NCBI GenBank assembly: GCA_040218535.1
Contig: JAVJRG010000005.1
Location: forward strand, 2,090,639-2,154,638
Direction: 5' to 3'
Source of the DNA: Lacipirellulaceae bacterium
Lineage (GTDB): Bacteria > Planctomycetota > Planctomycetia > Pirellulales > Lacipirellulaceae
Length of the DNA: 64,000 bases
Shown: positions 37,436 through 45,566 of the stretch, in pieces
Position numbering within the stretch: position 1 is the first letter of the stretch
Layout of the letters: each line of letters begins with the position of its first letter
Notes under the pieces: generated by a model
The model's database searches: none
The model's input: only the letters and a program-made list of their open reading frames with translations
What the model was told of the DNA's origin: nothing
Translations under genes and position numbers: made by a program

Positions 37436-38263
37436 TCAGCCGCGTCGCCAATGCTTGAAGTGCTGGACCATCTGAGTATCCAGTCGGGGAAGCTCCGCAC
37501 GTAGTCGCTCAGAAAGTCGTCCGGGAGGATTTCCTCGGCGAATGTCGGCCAGAAAGTTGACCAACACACGATGGCCCTCGCGCGGCCCATGAAGCAGAAA
37601 ATGGGTCCATGCCCAGGCGAAACGGTACTCTGAGGCCCCCATGTCTCTCAGATCACGAGCCTGCTCAAGGGCTTCAATCTTCTGAAGCCGACCAAGCCGC
37701 AGGTCCCAACGCAGACGCGCGAGGTGGGGATTTCCGAAGGCACGCCCCTCTGCAGGCACCTCGAAATACTCAGCTAGGCCCTCGTCCAACCACAGCGGAA
37801 CCATCGCCAGATTGCTGTGCAGCAAGGCGTGCGTACATTCATGTCTTAGGTCGACCCCGAGTTCTTCGTGATGGTAGGCGTAAACCGAAGCTGCCGTTCC
37901 GCGTTGCACGTACAAGGCTCGACGGTAAGGCACGCGAGGGAACGCTTGCTTCAGGTACTGACGGTGCGAGTTCTTATCGCTGAACAGATACACCTCGACC
38001 GGCGTCTCGGCGGGGGGAACGCCTAGAGTACGTTGGAGTTCGAATTCTAGATGGCCCAGATTGGCGAACGTCTGGTCGTAGTCGGCCAAAGGAAAGGCGG
38101 CCGCGATCTCGAATGGGCCGTACCTGCGACGGTCGAGCCAGCCCGCAGTTGCAGCGCGTGTCAACCTTTCGGCGAGCAGAATCGAGCCGCCCGCGGCTAA
38201 GCCGCAAGCGGATTTTAGAAAGTTTCTTCTCGTGAAGTTTCTTCTGGTGCAAATGCCGGGCAT
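37436..38263 (-). CDS. Tat-exported zinc metallopeptidase-like protein (DUF1570-like)
   Basis: Protein of 275 aa. The start at 38263 forms a TAATG junction with the phosphatase stop. The N-terminus has twin arginines (TRRNFTRRNFLKSACGLAAG), indicating export by the Tat pathway. Residues 141-145 are HECTH in RHECTHALLH, followed by PLWLDEGLAEYFEV, in which Glu is a likely third zinc ligand as in gluzincins. Resemblance to DUF1570 is by eye. The substrate is unknown. Coupling to a CpsB-type phosphatase suggests a role in envelope or polysaccharide control, which is inference. Confidence 0.78.
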   Translation of the reverse strand: MPGICTRRNFTRRNFLKSACGLAAGGSILLAERLTRAATAGWLDRRRYGPFEIAAAFPLADYDQTFANLGHLEFELQRTLGVPPAETPVEVYLFSDKNSHRQYLKQAFPRVPYRRALYVQRGTAASVYAYHHEELGVDLRHECTHALLHSNLAMVPLWLDEGLAEYFEVPAEGRAFGNPHLARLRWDLRLGRLQKIEALEQARDLRDMGASEYRFAWAWTHFLLHGPREGHRVLVNFLADIRRGNPPGRLSERLRAELPRLDTQMVQHFKHWRRG

Positions 38264-39054
38264 TAGGCCGCCTTCCCGGCAAAGAAACGACGCCAACCCT
38301 TGGTTTGAGTCTGGCGTCGGCCTGGGGTCACATCCTCACCGGCGGCAACCAATGCGGGATTGTCACAGCAAAGTTCAATGGCAGTCTCAAGACCTGCGAG
38401 TTGACTCAGTCGATCGAAAGACCGTCGCATCTTAGGCCGACGCGATCGCACGCCGTGGGCGTCAGTCGCTAGAAAATGAACCAGCCCCTCGGCAACCATC
38501 CACTCAGCCAGCCGTCGCGGAGCTTCTCCCATCCCCCCAATCAGGCTGCTAGCCGTCACCTGCATCAAGCAGCCTGCATTGACCAGATGAGGCAAGACGG
38601 TCGGATCTCGCAGTAAGCCTTCATTCCGTTCAGGGTGGGAGAGAATCCCCACCATGCCCATGCGTCCAAGTTGCTCTAACACGCCTTCGAGCGGAAAGTA
38701 AAGCTCGTGCGGCAACTCAAGAAGAACATGCCGCCTACGATCCGCTAGCGTTAACACTTCGCCAGTCGCTAGCTTCTCGAACATGCCGTCTTCGATTCTT
38801 ACATCAGCCCCCGGCAATACCTGCAACCGCGACCCGTGAGCGGCGAGCTGTTGCTGTAGTTCCTCAGTGCGTCGCTTGAGATCGTCGCCGTGATTGTGGG
38901 AGTTTGCTCCGAGTTGATGAGGCGTTAGAATCATCGCCCGCGTGCCGCTCTTTTCAGCCATCTGCGCCATCTGCAGCGTGGTCGCCAAATCGGGAGAGCC
39001 ATCGTCAACCCCAGGTAGCAGATGGCAATGGATATCGACGAACGAATGCGACAT
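38263..39054 (-). CDS. CpsB/CapC-type PHP-family protein tyrosine phosphatase
   Basis: Protein of 263 aa with metal-binding motifs of the PHP fold: FVDIHCHLLPGVDDG at residues 6-19, MILTPHQLGANSHNHG, LPGADVRIEDGMF, ILSHPERN and FLATDAHGVRSRRP. Enzymes of this type dephosphorylate the tyrosine cluster of Wzc/CpsD autokinases. The likely partner is the kinase at 25465-27852, some 10 kb away. Translationally coupled to the downstream metallopeptidase by a one-base overlap. Confidence 0.88.
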   Translation of the reverse strand: MSHSFVDIHCHLLPGVDDGSPDLATTLQMAQMAEKSGTRAMILTPHQLGANSHNHGDDLKRRTEELQQQLAAHGSRLQVLPGADVRIEDGMFEKLATGEVLTLADRRRHVLLELPHELYFPLEGVLEQLGRMGMVGILSHPERNEGLLRDPTVLPHLVNAGCLMQVTASSLIGGMGEAPRRLAEWMVAEGLVHFLATDAHGVRSRRPKMRRSFDRLSQLAGLETAIELCCDNPALVAAGEDVTPGRRQTQTKGWRRFFAGKAA

Positions 39055-39451
39055 AGCGCCTCCAAGGGAAACCGATTAAGCGTGGCGGCGGAGTATAGCG
39101 ATGGCCCCTAGCTGGTCAAGCCAGACGCATTCGTCACAACGACCAAGAATGCCCCGGAATCAACGCGACCCGAGCTAGCGTCTCAGTCTCGCGCCGCCCG
39201 TCTCGAATCGAGACGAAGACCGGGCCCGACGACCCTCAGGAGATCAGAGAGCACTCCACGCGATGTATCGCAAATGCTTTATGAAAATGAACTTACGTAA
39301 CATGAGAACTCGCAATCATTGAATTGGCACGCACGTTGCATCTACAGGATATCGTCGCATCACGCGACGGGCATCAACGAGCAAGAAGGCAACTTTGCCA
39401 GCTCGCAGCGATAGCCCGACTTATCTAGGGATAGTACCAAGGAGTGAGACC
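39055..39451. other. Divergent intergenic region holding the csrA1 promoter
   Basis: This 397-bp gap lies between the minus-strand phosphatase gene and plus-strand csrA1. The most notable element is the sigma-54 site at 39324-39341. An imperfect inverted repeat around 39203-39220 (TCTCGAATCGAGACGAAG includes TCTCGAATCGAGA) may be a regulator or leader site. I see no gene here. Confidence 0.5.
39324..39341 (+). promoter_or_regulatory. Sigma-54 (RpoN) promoter of csrA1
   Basis: The sequence TTGGCACGCACGTTGCAT matches the -24/-12 consensus YTGGCACGN4TTGCW. The GG and GC elements are exactly 10 bp apart, as the family requires. The predicted start of transcription is near 39350, giving a leader of about 100 nt before the csrA1 ATG at 39452. 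Sigma-54 promoters need an enhancer-binding activator; none is encoded in this window. Confidence 0.82.
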
Positions 39452-39805
39452 ATGTTAGTTTTAAGCAGAAAGTCAGGGGAAAAAATTCACGTCGGTGACG
39501 ACATCGTTGTCGAAGTTAAGCGAGTCACCGGGACACGCGTCACGATTGCCATTCAGGCCCCGCGTGATCTGCGGATCCTTCGCGGTGAACTAAAGCAAGC
39601 GGCCACTGAATTCGAAATCGAACTGCCTGAAGATAGTCAGGGGTCGGAACAGCCAGCCGCGATAGCATCGACTGAGAAGACGAGCGAAGCGGAAGATCGG
39701 CTCCGTATGACCATCGCTGCTAGCGATGCGTTTCTGTCCGAGCACCAGAAGCTAACGAGCCTCAACCCTACAAGCCTCGACATGGGTAATACGGTGATTA
39801 GCTAG
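39452..39805 (+). CDS. csrA: Carbon storage regulator CsrA, with C-terminal extension
   Basis: RNA-binding post-transcriptional regulator. The first 60 residues (MLVLSRKSGEKIHVGDDIVV, RDLRILRGEL) are a normal CsrA; the total of 117 aa means about 55 extra C-terminal residues of unknown role. The start at 39452 has GGAG at a good distance, and the ribosome site contains AAGGA, which matches the ANGGA core bound by CsrA, so autoregulation is possible. The last 8 bp overlap the convergent DegT gene. A second csrA is at 44570-44989. Confidence 0.92.
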   Translation: MLVLSRKSGEKIHVGDDIVVEVKRVTGTRVTIAIQAPRDLRILRGELKQAATEFEIELPEDSQGSEQPAAIASTEKTSEAEDRLRMTIAASDAFLSEHQKLTSLNPTSLDMGNTVIS

Positions 39806-40955
39806 ATAAGTCTGCATTATGCTCATTAGAAAGTGATCGCAAGCAATCAACGAAGGAATGGGCCGCTTCCAAGGCGGCCTTTTCTTTTGCCAGTAGGATC
39901 GGGTGATGCAACAGCAGGGTCGAGTTCGCGTAACATTCAGACCAGGTTAGGGGAACAGGTTTCCGGCAGCGTCGTTCTGACCGTTTGGCGAACCCGCGAA
40001 ACCCTTCACCAATTGGCAAGCCCGCTTCGCGCGTTTTCGCGAGCAAGCTGCTCCTTACGTCTGGATCCTTCCCAGCGGGGACCAGCGACCACGCATGCTT
40101 ATAGAAGGCGGGGGAGTCTTCGTCGTTGATTTGCACCGGACGAAGAAGGTCGCCCGCCTCTGCAGTAACCTCTCTGACTTGGGCAAGCCGTTTCGTTCGA
40201 GTTTGATTTCTCTCACGCAGCTTTCCAAGCTGTGGCAGCAAGACAGCCGCCTGCAGTTCACTTAACGGAAACGCATCGTTCCCTCGTTCCTGATGTCGAA
40301 CGATCCGCTGCTTGATGGAGGCATCAGCAGTGAGCACGGCACCACCACGACCGGCCGTTAAGAGTTTGCTGCCGCCAAAGCTGAGAACCGCCGCGTCCCC
40401 CCATGTGCCCGCCAATTTTCCGCCTACGGTAGCCCCCGGCTGTTGGCACGTGTCTTCGACGAGAGCCCAGCCGTGCTTTTGCGAAATCTTTTGAAGAGTA
40501 ACAACATCAGCAAGCCCACCATGGAGGTACGAAACTAACACCGCCTTCACTTCACTGCTTGCCGCTTCTTCCACTTGCTGGGGATCAAGCGACCACGTTT
40601 CCGGCTTGATATCAACGAGCACGGGTCGGGCACCGATGGCTTCAACGGCTCGGAAATTACCTGGGAAGTCATAACCGGCGAGAATCACCTCGTCACCCGC
40701 CTCAACGCCGCAGCCTCGCAGCGCCAGCTCCACGGCAATCGTCCCTGAGCTACAGAGTGCAACGTGATCCAGCGAGAAAAAGTCGGACAAGGCAGCCGTG
40801 AGTTCTTCTGAGTTTCCGCCGAAGTAGCTTCCCCAACTTCCGTCTTGAAAGGCCTTCTCTAGGGCCAGCCTCACTTCCTGATCAGCAAGCGGCCAGGGAT
40901 AGCTCCCACTTGAATGGTCGTCAGCATCTTCTCGCTCATGTAAGCTGAATGTCAC
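39798..40955 (-). CDS. DegT/DnrJ/EryC1/StrS-type PLP aminotransferase
   Basis: Protein of 385 aa. Family motifs include SYFGGNSEELTAALSDFF, HVALCSSGTIAVELAL, AGYDFPGNFRAVEAIGA and VEDTCQQPGA. The PLP-binding lysine is Lys197 in SFGGSKLLTAGRGG. Such enzymes add an amino group to 3- or 4-keto nucleotide sugars, so it could follow the CapD-type dehydratase in making an aminosugar for the polysaccharide. It is transcribed towards csrA1 and divergently from the G3E GTPase gene 51 bp away. Confidence 0.88.
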   Translation of the reverse strand: MTFSLHEREDADDHSSGSYPWPLADQEVRLALEKAFQDGSWGSYFGGNSEELTAALSDFFSLDHVALCSSGTIAVELALRGCGVEAGDEVILAGYDFPGNFRAVEAIGARPVLVDIKPETWSLDPQQVEEAASSEVKAVLVSYLHGGLADVVTLQKISQKHGWALVEDTCQQPGATVGGKLAGTWGDAAVLSFGGSKLLTAGRGGAVLTADASIKQRIVRHQERGNDAFPLSELQAAVLLPQLGKLRERNQTRTKRLAQVREVTAEAGDLLRPVQINDEDSPAFYKHAWSLVPAGKDPDVRSSLLAKTREAGLPIGEGFRGFAKRSERRCRKPVPLTWSECYANSTLLLHHPILLAKEKAALEAAHSFVDCLRSLSNEHNADLSS

Positions 40956-41006
40956 GGTGCTCTAGACCACTATGCTTTCGGAAAAAACGATACAGGTGAT
41001 TACGTG

Positions 41007-42119
41007 ATGCGATTCTTGATGATTGGGGGCTTTCTCGGTGCCGGCAAAACGACCACGCTGGCTCGTCTCGCACGGCACTACGTTGCTGCCGGACAGAAAG
41101 TAGCACTCGTCACCAACGATCAGGCCTACGGACTGGTCGATACTCAATCATTGCGTTCGCAAGGCTTCGACGTTGGTGAGGTCCCCGGGGCCTGCTTCTG
41201 CTGCAAGTTCACGGACCTCATCGACACCGTGGCTGAACTCTCTGCAGAGCATCGCCCAGACATCATTCTTGCAGAACCGGTCGGCAGTTGCACAGACCTA
41301 GTCTCAACAGTCTTGCGCCCCTTAGCCAACCTGTACGGCGATGATTACGAACTGGCCCCCCTCGCGGTCCTCTGCAAACCGGAGCATGGCGAGCGTATTC
41401 TCGAAGAGGGACACACTGGCTTTTCACCCCAGGCTGCTTATCTGTTCCTGAAGCAGCTAGAAGAAGCTGAGCTGATCGTGCTGAACAAGATCGATAAACT
41501 CGACGCGCCCAAGAGAGAAAAACTCTTGCAACTATTGAGTCAACGCTTTCCTGAGAAGCCGATCGTTTCCCTGAGTGCCAAGGAGGGGCACGGTTTCGAG
41601 GATTTTCTGGGGCACCTGGAGGGAACTTCGTCGCTAGACCGACCGGCCATGGAGATCGACTACGACATTTATGCTGAGGGAGAAGCGGAGCTTGGCTGGC
41701 TCAACGCAACGGTGAAGGTAACGGGCAAAGAATCCAATGCCAGCCCTTGGCCCTTGGACGGTTTTGTGGCAGCGCTCGTCGAGACTCTCGCAATGGATTT
41801 CTCCCGAGTTGAACTCGAGCCTGGCCACGTGAAAGTGCTCGGATCCTCACTCACCGAGGAAGGCAACCTTGTAAACGCTGTCGCAAACTGGGTCGCACTT
41901 GGCGAGGCGGTCGAACTCTCCGTAGCTTCAAATAGCAACGTCGAGGAGGCCGATATCCTCATCAATGCTCGCATTGCTAGCGATCCAACAGCCATTGCAG
42001 ATACGGTCGCCTCAGCAATCGAAAGGGTTGCAAAGTCTAGCAACTTAGCCAGAGAACTTATCAGCCTGCAGCACTTCAGCCCGGCCCGCCCCGAGCCAAC
42101 CCACCGAATGACTAGCTAG
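41007..42119 (+). CDS. G3E-family (CobW/COG0523-like) GTPase, probable metal chaperone
   Basis: Protein of 370 aa. Walker A is GGFLGAGKTT at residues 7-16, the metal-binding CXCC motif is in GACFCCKF near residue 64, and NKIDKLD is the guanine-recognition motif. The C-terminal half is not the standard CobW_C domain with its His-rich stretch, so this is a divergent subfamily. Members of G3E deliver metals such as zinc, nickel or cobalt to target enzymes. A GTG directly before the ATG (41004) is an alternative start. Confidence 0.87.
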   Translation: MRFLMIGGFLGAGKTTTLARLARHYVAAGQKVALVTNDQAYGLVDTQSLRSQGFDVGEVPGACFCCKFTDLIDTVAELSAEHRPDIILAEPVGSCTDLVSTVLRPLANLYGDDYELAPLAVLCKPEHGERILEEGHTGFSPQAAYLFLKQLEEAELIVLNKIDKLDAPKREKLLQLLSQRFPEKPIVSLSAKEGHGFEDFLGHLEGTSSLDRPAMEIDYDIYAEGEAELGWLNATVKVTGKESNASPWPLDGFVAALVETLAMDFSRVELEPGHVKVLGSSLTEEGNLVNAVANWVALGEAVELSVASNSNVEEADILINARIASDPTAIADTVASAIERVAKSSNLARELISLQHFSPARPEPTHRMTS

Positions 42120-42247
42120 CTGTCTCTCACAGCGAAGGCAGAGGTTGACCGCACGGTGGCGATTTCCTTATTCTCCCGCTGCGCTAATGCGCCGCCTGCA
42201 AGCAAGGAAGCTGCAGGCTCAGGATCAGAGCACTCGATGGGGCCAGG

Positions 42248-44497
42248 ATGGCCAAGCCGTTACCCAAAACAACCCGCCAGCAAACTTCGCAGAGCGCCCT
42301 ACGTTACTCGCAGGTCGTTTGCTTGCTGCTGCTACTCGCTGCAGTCCCTGGTTGCGCATCCTCAAGCCGCTGGGTCTCACTCCGCAACACGCCACGCAAC
42401 CCACTCACAGAAACGCTCGGACTGGTCACCCGTCAGGGTCCCAAAGCAACGCCGCGGACGATGCAGCTTCTGCGGCGGTACGATCTTGATGAGAAGAAGA
42501 TCGACAACGGTGGAGAATTGCTCTCCGAGCTCAACAAGATCGACAAGAACGATCCTCAGCGAGACCATCTCTATGCACTGGCGGAGCTCTCCTACGTCGG
42601 TGCCAAACGGGCAGAACGATCCCATGATGAGGAACGCGCGTTAGAGCTCTACGGATCGTCGGTTTTGTACTCGTATCGTTACTTGTTTGACAACGAATAT
42701 CCCGTCGCGAGTAATCCCTACGATCCCCAATTCCGCCGCGCGTGCGACCTTTACAACACGGCGCTCGAAGACACCTTGCGTATGGTCACGCGTCAGGGCA
42801 AGCTGCAACCCAACACCACACTTAATATCAAGACCGCCAGTCACGATTGCAGCATCGACGTCGTTCTCAAGAGTGACGGCTGGCACGGCGAAGATTTCGA
42901 TCGCATCGAATTCGTCTCTGACTTCGAGGTGCACGGCCTAAGGAATCACTACCACAACTTCGGCCTCGGAGTGCCGCTGATCGCCGTGAGAAAGCACCAC
43001 GAGGACGCCGACCCTCGCGAGGCTTACTACCCGCCTGATCTTTCGTTCCCAGTCACCGCTTTTTTGCGAATTGAGTCCAACCCGTCGAGCAAGCTCAGGC
43101 GAATCGCCAATGATCCGCGTGCACCGCTCGTTGCTGCGGCCGATCGCTCGGGTTATCAACTGAAGGCAGTCCTGGAGCTGCGCGACCCGCTCGACGAGGC
43201 TTCGATCGACATCGCCGGCAAACCGGTACCCTTGGAAACCGACCTGAGTACCCCACTAGCTCACTACCTCAGCCAACCGGCTCTCGATGACAACAAGGTC
43301 TCAACGGCTGGTCTGCTGAAACCAGAGAAGGTGGCCAAGCTCAGCGGGCTGTACATGCTTGAGCCTTTCCGCACAGACAAAATCCCTGTGATCATGGTGC
43401 ACGGCTTGTGGTCGAGCCCGGTGACTTGGATGGAAATGTTCAACGACTTGCGCAGCGATCCGGCGATTCGTGAGAACTACCAGTTTTGGTTCTATCTCTA
43501 CCCGACCGGCCAACCTTTCTGGTTAAGCGCTGCGCAGATGCGTGACGACATGGCACAAATGCGTGCCTCGCTCGACCCGGAGCGAAAGCACGCCGCTCTG
43601 GATCAGACAGTGCTAGTGGGGCACAGCATGGGCGGATTGGTGTCGCGACTGCAGACCATCGATAGCCGTGACCAGTTCTGGAGGACGCTCAGCGACAAGC
43701 CGTTTGGCGATCTCGAAGCGGAGGAAGATGTCAGAGACGAACTTGCGAACACTTTCTTCTTCACGCCCAATTCTTCAATCCGAAGAGTGGTCACGATTGG
43801 CACCCCGCACCAAGGAAGCGATGTGGCAAACGACGTGACGCGCTGGCTAGGCAGAAAGCTAATTCGAATCCCCAGCATGATGATGCAACAGAGACACGAA
43901 CTCATCACGAACAATCCGGGATACTTCCGTAACGACGCGCCGCTAGGCATCTCGACCAGCATCGACTCACTCTCGCCGAAGTCTCCACTTTTCCCGGTGA
44001 TGCAAGCTTCGGAGACCGGCCCCTGGGTGAAGTATCACAACGTCGTTGGACACACCAAGCCGAAAGGCCTCAGCAGCACGCTGATCTCAAAAATCGCTGG
44101 CGAGGGAGACGGGGTTGTCGCACTAGAAAGCGCTCGATTCGAGTCGGCCGTGTCAGAAATCGTGGTGCCGTCAGACCACGTCAGTGTGCATCGTCATCCG
44201 GCTAGTATCCTTGAAGTCCGACGCATCTTGATGGAACACATCGAGCAACTACGAGCTTTCCCCTATGGCGGACCAACTGGCAGTGTCGAGCTTGTCTCTG
44301 GCGATGGTCAATCGAAAAGCAACTCGCTGCCTTCAGTGGCGCCTTCCTTGGCAGGGCAAAGCGACGCGGGCAACCAGCGTTTCGGCTCAGGCAGTGCGGG
44401 GCCAGAACGCACCGCGAGAGATCAAAACGCATTCCCTCCAATCGGGCCCGCTTCCTCGTCCACCGCAGGGCGACCCCCCGCCGCTGTTGTTCGTTAG
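42248..44497 (+). CDS. Lipoprotein alpha/beta hydrolase (lipase/esterase-like)
   Basis: Protein of 749 aa with a lipoprotein signal ending in LLAAVPGC|ASSS, so it is probably anchored to a membrane. The hydrolase core starts near residue 375 (VPVIMVHG-like region PVIMVHGLWSSPVTW) and has the nucleophile elbow GHSMGGLVSR near residue 457, then VVTIGTPHQGSDVA and a late DHVSVHRHP that may provide the acid and histidine. About 370 N-terminal residues are not recognised. The low-complexity tail is rich in Ser and Pro. Substrate unknown. Confidence 0.85.
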   Translation: MAKPLPKTTRQQTSQSALRYSQVVCLLLLLAAVPGCASSSRWVSLRNTPRNPLTETLGLVTRQGPKATPRTMQLLRRYDLDEKKIDNGGELLSELNKIDKNDPQRDHLYALAELSYVGAKRAERSHDEERALELYGSSVLYSYRYLFDNEYPVASNPYDPQFRRACDLYNTALEDTLRMVTRQGKLQPNTTLNIKTASHDCSIDVVLKSDGWHGEDFDRIEFVSDFEVHGLRNHYHNFGLGVPLIAVRKHHEDADPREAYYPPDLSFPVTAFLRIESNPSSKLRRIANDPRAPLVAAADRSGYQLKAVLELRDPLDEASIDIAGKPVPLETDLSTPLAHYLSQPALDDNKVSTAGLLKPEKVAKLSGLYMLEPFRTDKIPVIMVHGLWSSPVTWMEMFNDLRSDPAIRENYQFWFYLYPTGQPFWLSAAQMRDDMAQMRASLDPERKHAALDQTVLVGHSMGGLVSRLQTIDSRDQFWRTLSDKPFGDLEAEEDVRDELANTFFFTPNSSIRRVVTIGTPHQGSDVANDVTRWLGRKLIRIPSMMMQQRHELITNNPGYFRNDAPLGISTSIDSLSPKSPLFPVMQASETGPWVKYHNVVGHTKPKGLSSTLISKIAGEGDGVVALESARFESAVSEIVVPSDHVSVHRHPASILEVRRILMEHIEQLRAFPYGGPTGSVELVSGDGQSKSNSLPSVAPSLAGQSDAGNQRFGSGSAGPERTARDQNAFPPIGPASSSTAGRPPAAVVR

Positions 44498-44569
44498 TCT
44501 GCTTCGCGACCATCGCGAAACGGTAACGCTAGAGCGAACCTAAAGCGTGAGGGGCGGCAGGAACACTGC

Positions 44570-44989
44570 CTAAACTCCAACGCGAGAATCTAGGAAGTCG
44601 CGCATCGTGACTGCGGAAATCGTCGCTGCTCCCAGGGCCGATTCTTCACCGGAGCGTGACGAGTCGTCATCTGACCAGTGCAAGGTTGACCTGCGATGAT
44701 CTTCGCCCTTGGGCGTAATCTCTTCTACGAAAGGTGAGCCTTGGGCGACTGGAGAGTGCAGTCGATTCTTCGTGACACTCTCTGAAGCAGAGTTGTGCAT
44801 CTTCGAAGTGACTTTCTCAACTTCGGCTTCGTCCGAGCTATCAAAAACCAATTCGCCTCGCAGCACGCTGATGTTCGAAGGTGCTTGGATCCCCAGGCGG
44901 ACCGCTTTTCCTTTGGTGCGAATCACGGTGATGGTGATGTCCTCGCCGATACGAATTTGTTCGTTTTGCTTCCTTGTAAGAACCAACAT
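44570..44989 (-). CDS. csrA: Second CsrA paralogue with long C-terminal extension
   Basis: Protein of 139 aa; the first 50-60 residues (MLVLTRKQNEQIRIGEDITI, SNISVLRGEL) are CsrA-like. About 80 C-terminal residues are acidic and Ser-rich with no recognised domain. The ribosome site contains ACGGAG, which includes the ANGGA core that CsrA binds, so cross- or autoregulation is possible. It lies at the edge of a repeat-rich intergenic region; a palindrome at 45174-45194 is 185 bp upstream of its start. Confidence 0.88.
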   Translation of the reverse strand: MLVLTRKQNEQIRIGEDITITVIRTKGKAVRLGIQAPSNISVLRGELVFDSSDEAEVEKVTSKMHNSASESVTKNRLHSPVAQGSPFVEEITPKGEDHRRSTLHWSDDDSSRSGEESALGAATISAVTMRDFLDSRVGV

Positions 44990-45173
44990 GCGACACTCCG
45001 TTCACTTGGTAGAAAAGTAAGGTGGCGTCCGATCACTTCGAAGCCACGCGTTTGACACGCCAACACAGTACGCACTCGCCATGCCAACGTTCAGAGAACG
45101 GCCAAGAAATCGCCGAAACACGCCGCAGATGCCTGCCAGGCAAGGCTTTACGCGAATGCCGGCAATGACAGCA

Positions 45174-45194
45174 TGTACACTCTTACGGTGTACA
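45174..45194. promoter_or_regulatory. Palindrome TGTACAC-N7-GTGTACA
   Basis: Perfect 7-bp arms separated by TCTTACG. The 21-bp size, with centres 14 bp apart, suits a dimeric helix-turn-helix regulator. It lies 185 bp before the csrA2 start, within its expected promoter zone. The cognate regulator is not identifiable. Confidence 0.5.
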
Positions 45195-45282
45195 TTTGCC
45201 AAAGAATTGCAAAAACGGGGAGAAGAGCTGACGGTTAGCGAAACTTCGCGGTCGAGAAGCGGATGCTGTTAGCACACAAGAT

Positions 45283-45490
45283 GGCCCGGAGGGCCTGAAT
45301 AACCCTAGCCGGAAGCGTGAGCTTCCGGAAAAAGAGCAAACACAACGTCGAACAGGCCCGAAGGGCCGACACCCTCCTGTAAATTCCTGAGCTTCGAAGC
45401 TTGTATCGACCCTCCGGGTCTTACGGTGCCTCACTACAAGAACCCCGGAGCCTGACGGCCCCGGCTAGGGCTGTAACTGCCCTCCGGGCA
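45283..45490. repeat. Cluster of short GC-rich hairpin repeats
   Basis: At least five small perfect stem-loops: GGCCC-N3-GGGCC at 45283-45295 and 45355-45367, CCGGAAGC-GTGA-GCTTCCGG at 45309-45328, GACCC-TCC-GGGTC at 45408-45420 and TGCCC-TCC-GGGCA at 45478-45490. Three-base loops and similar stems suggest one family of REP-like elements. Comparable hairpin strings occur between genes in many planctomycete genomes. Confidence 0.7.
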
Positions 45491-45566
45491 TTATTTAGTG
45501 CCTATCCTGCCCATGAGAATTCCCACCATCGCAAACTTAGAAGACAAAGGTCGTCGATCTTCATTA

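Larger units (their letters stand above)
44990..45566. other. Gene-poor region with operator-like palindrome and hairpin repeats
   Basis: This 577-bp gap lies upstream of csrA2 and downstream of the UVR-motif gene, both on the minus strand. It holds the palindrome at 45174-45194 and a cluster of short GC-rich hairpins at 45283-45490. No gene is credible. Frames here are short and lack ribosome sites. Confidence 0.6.
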
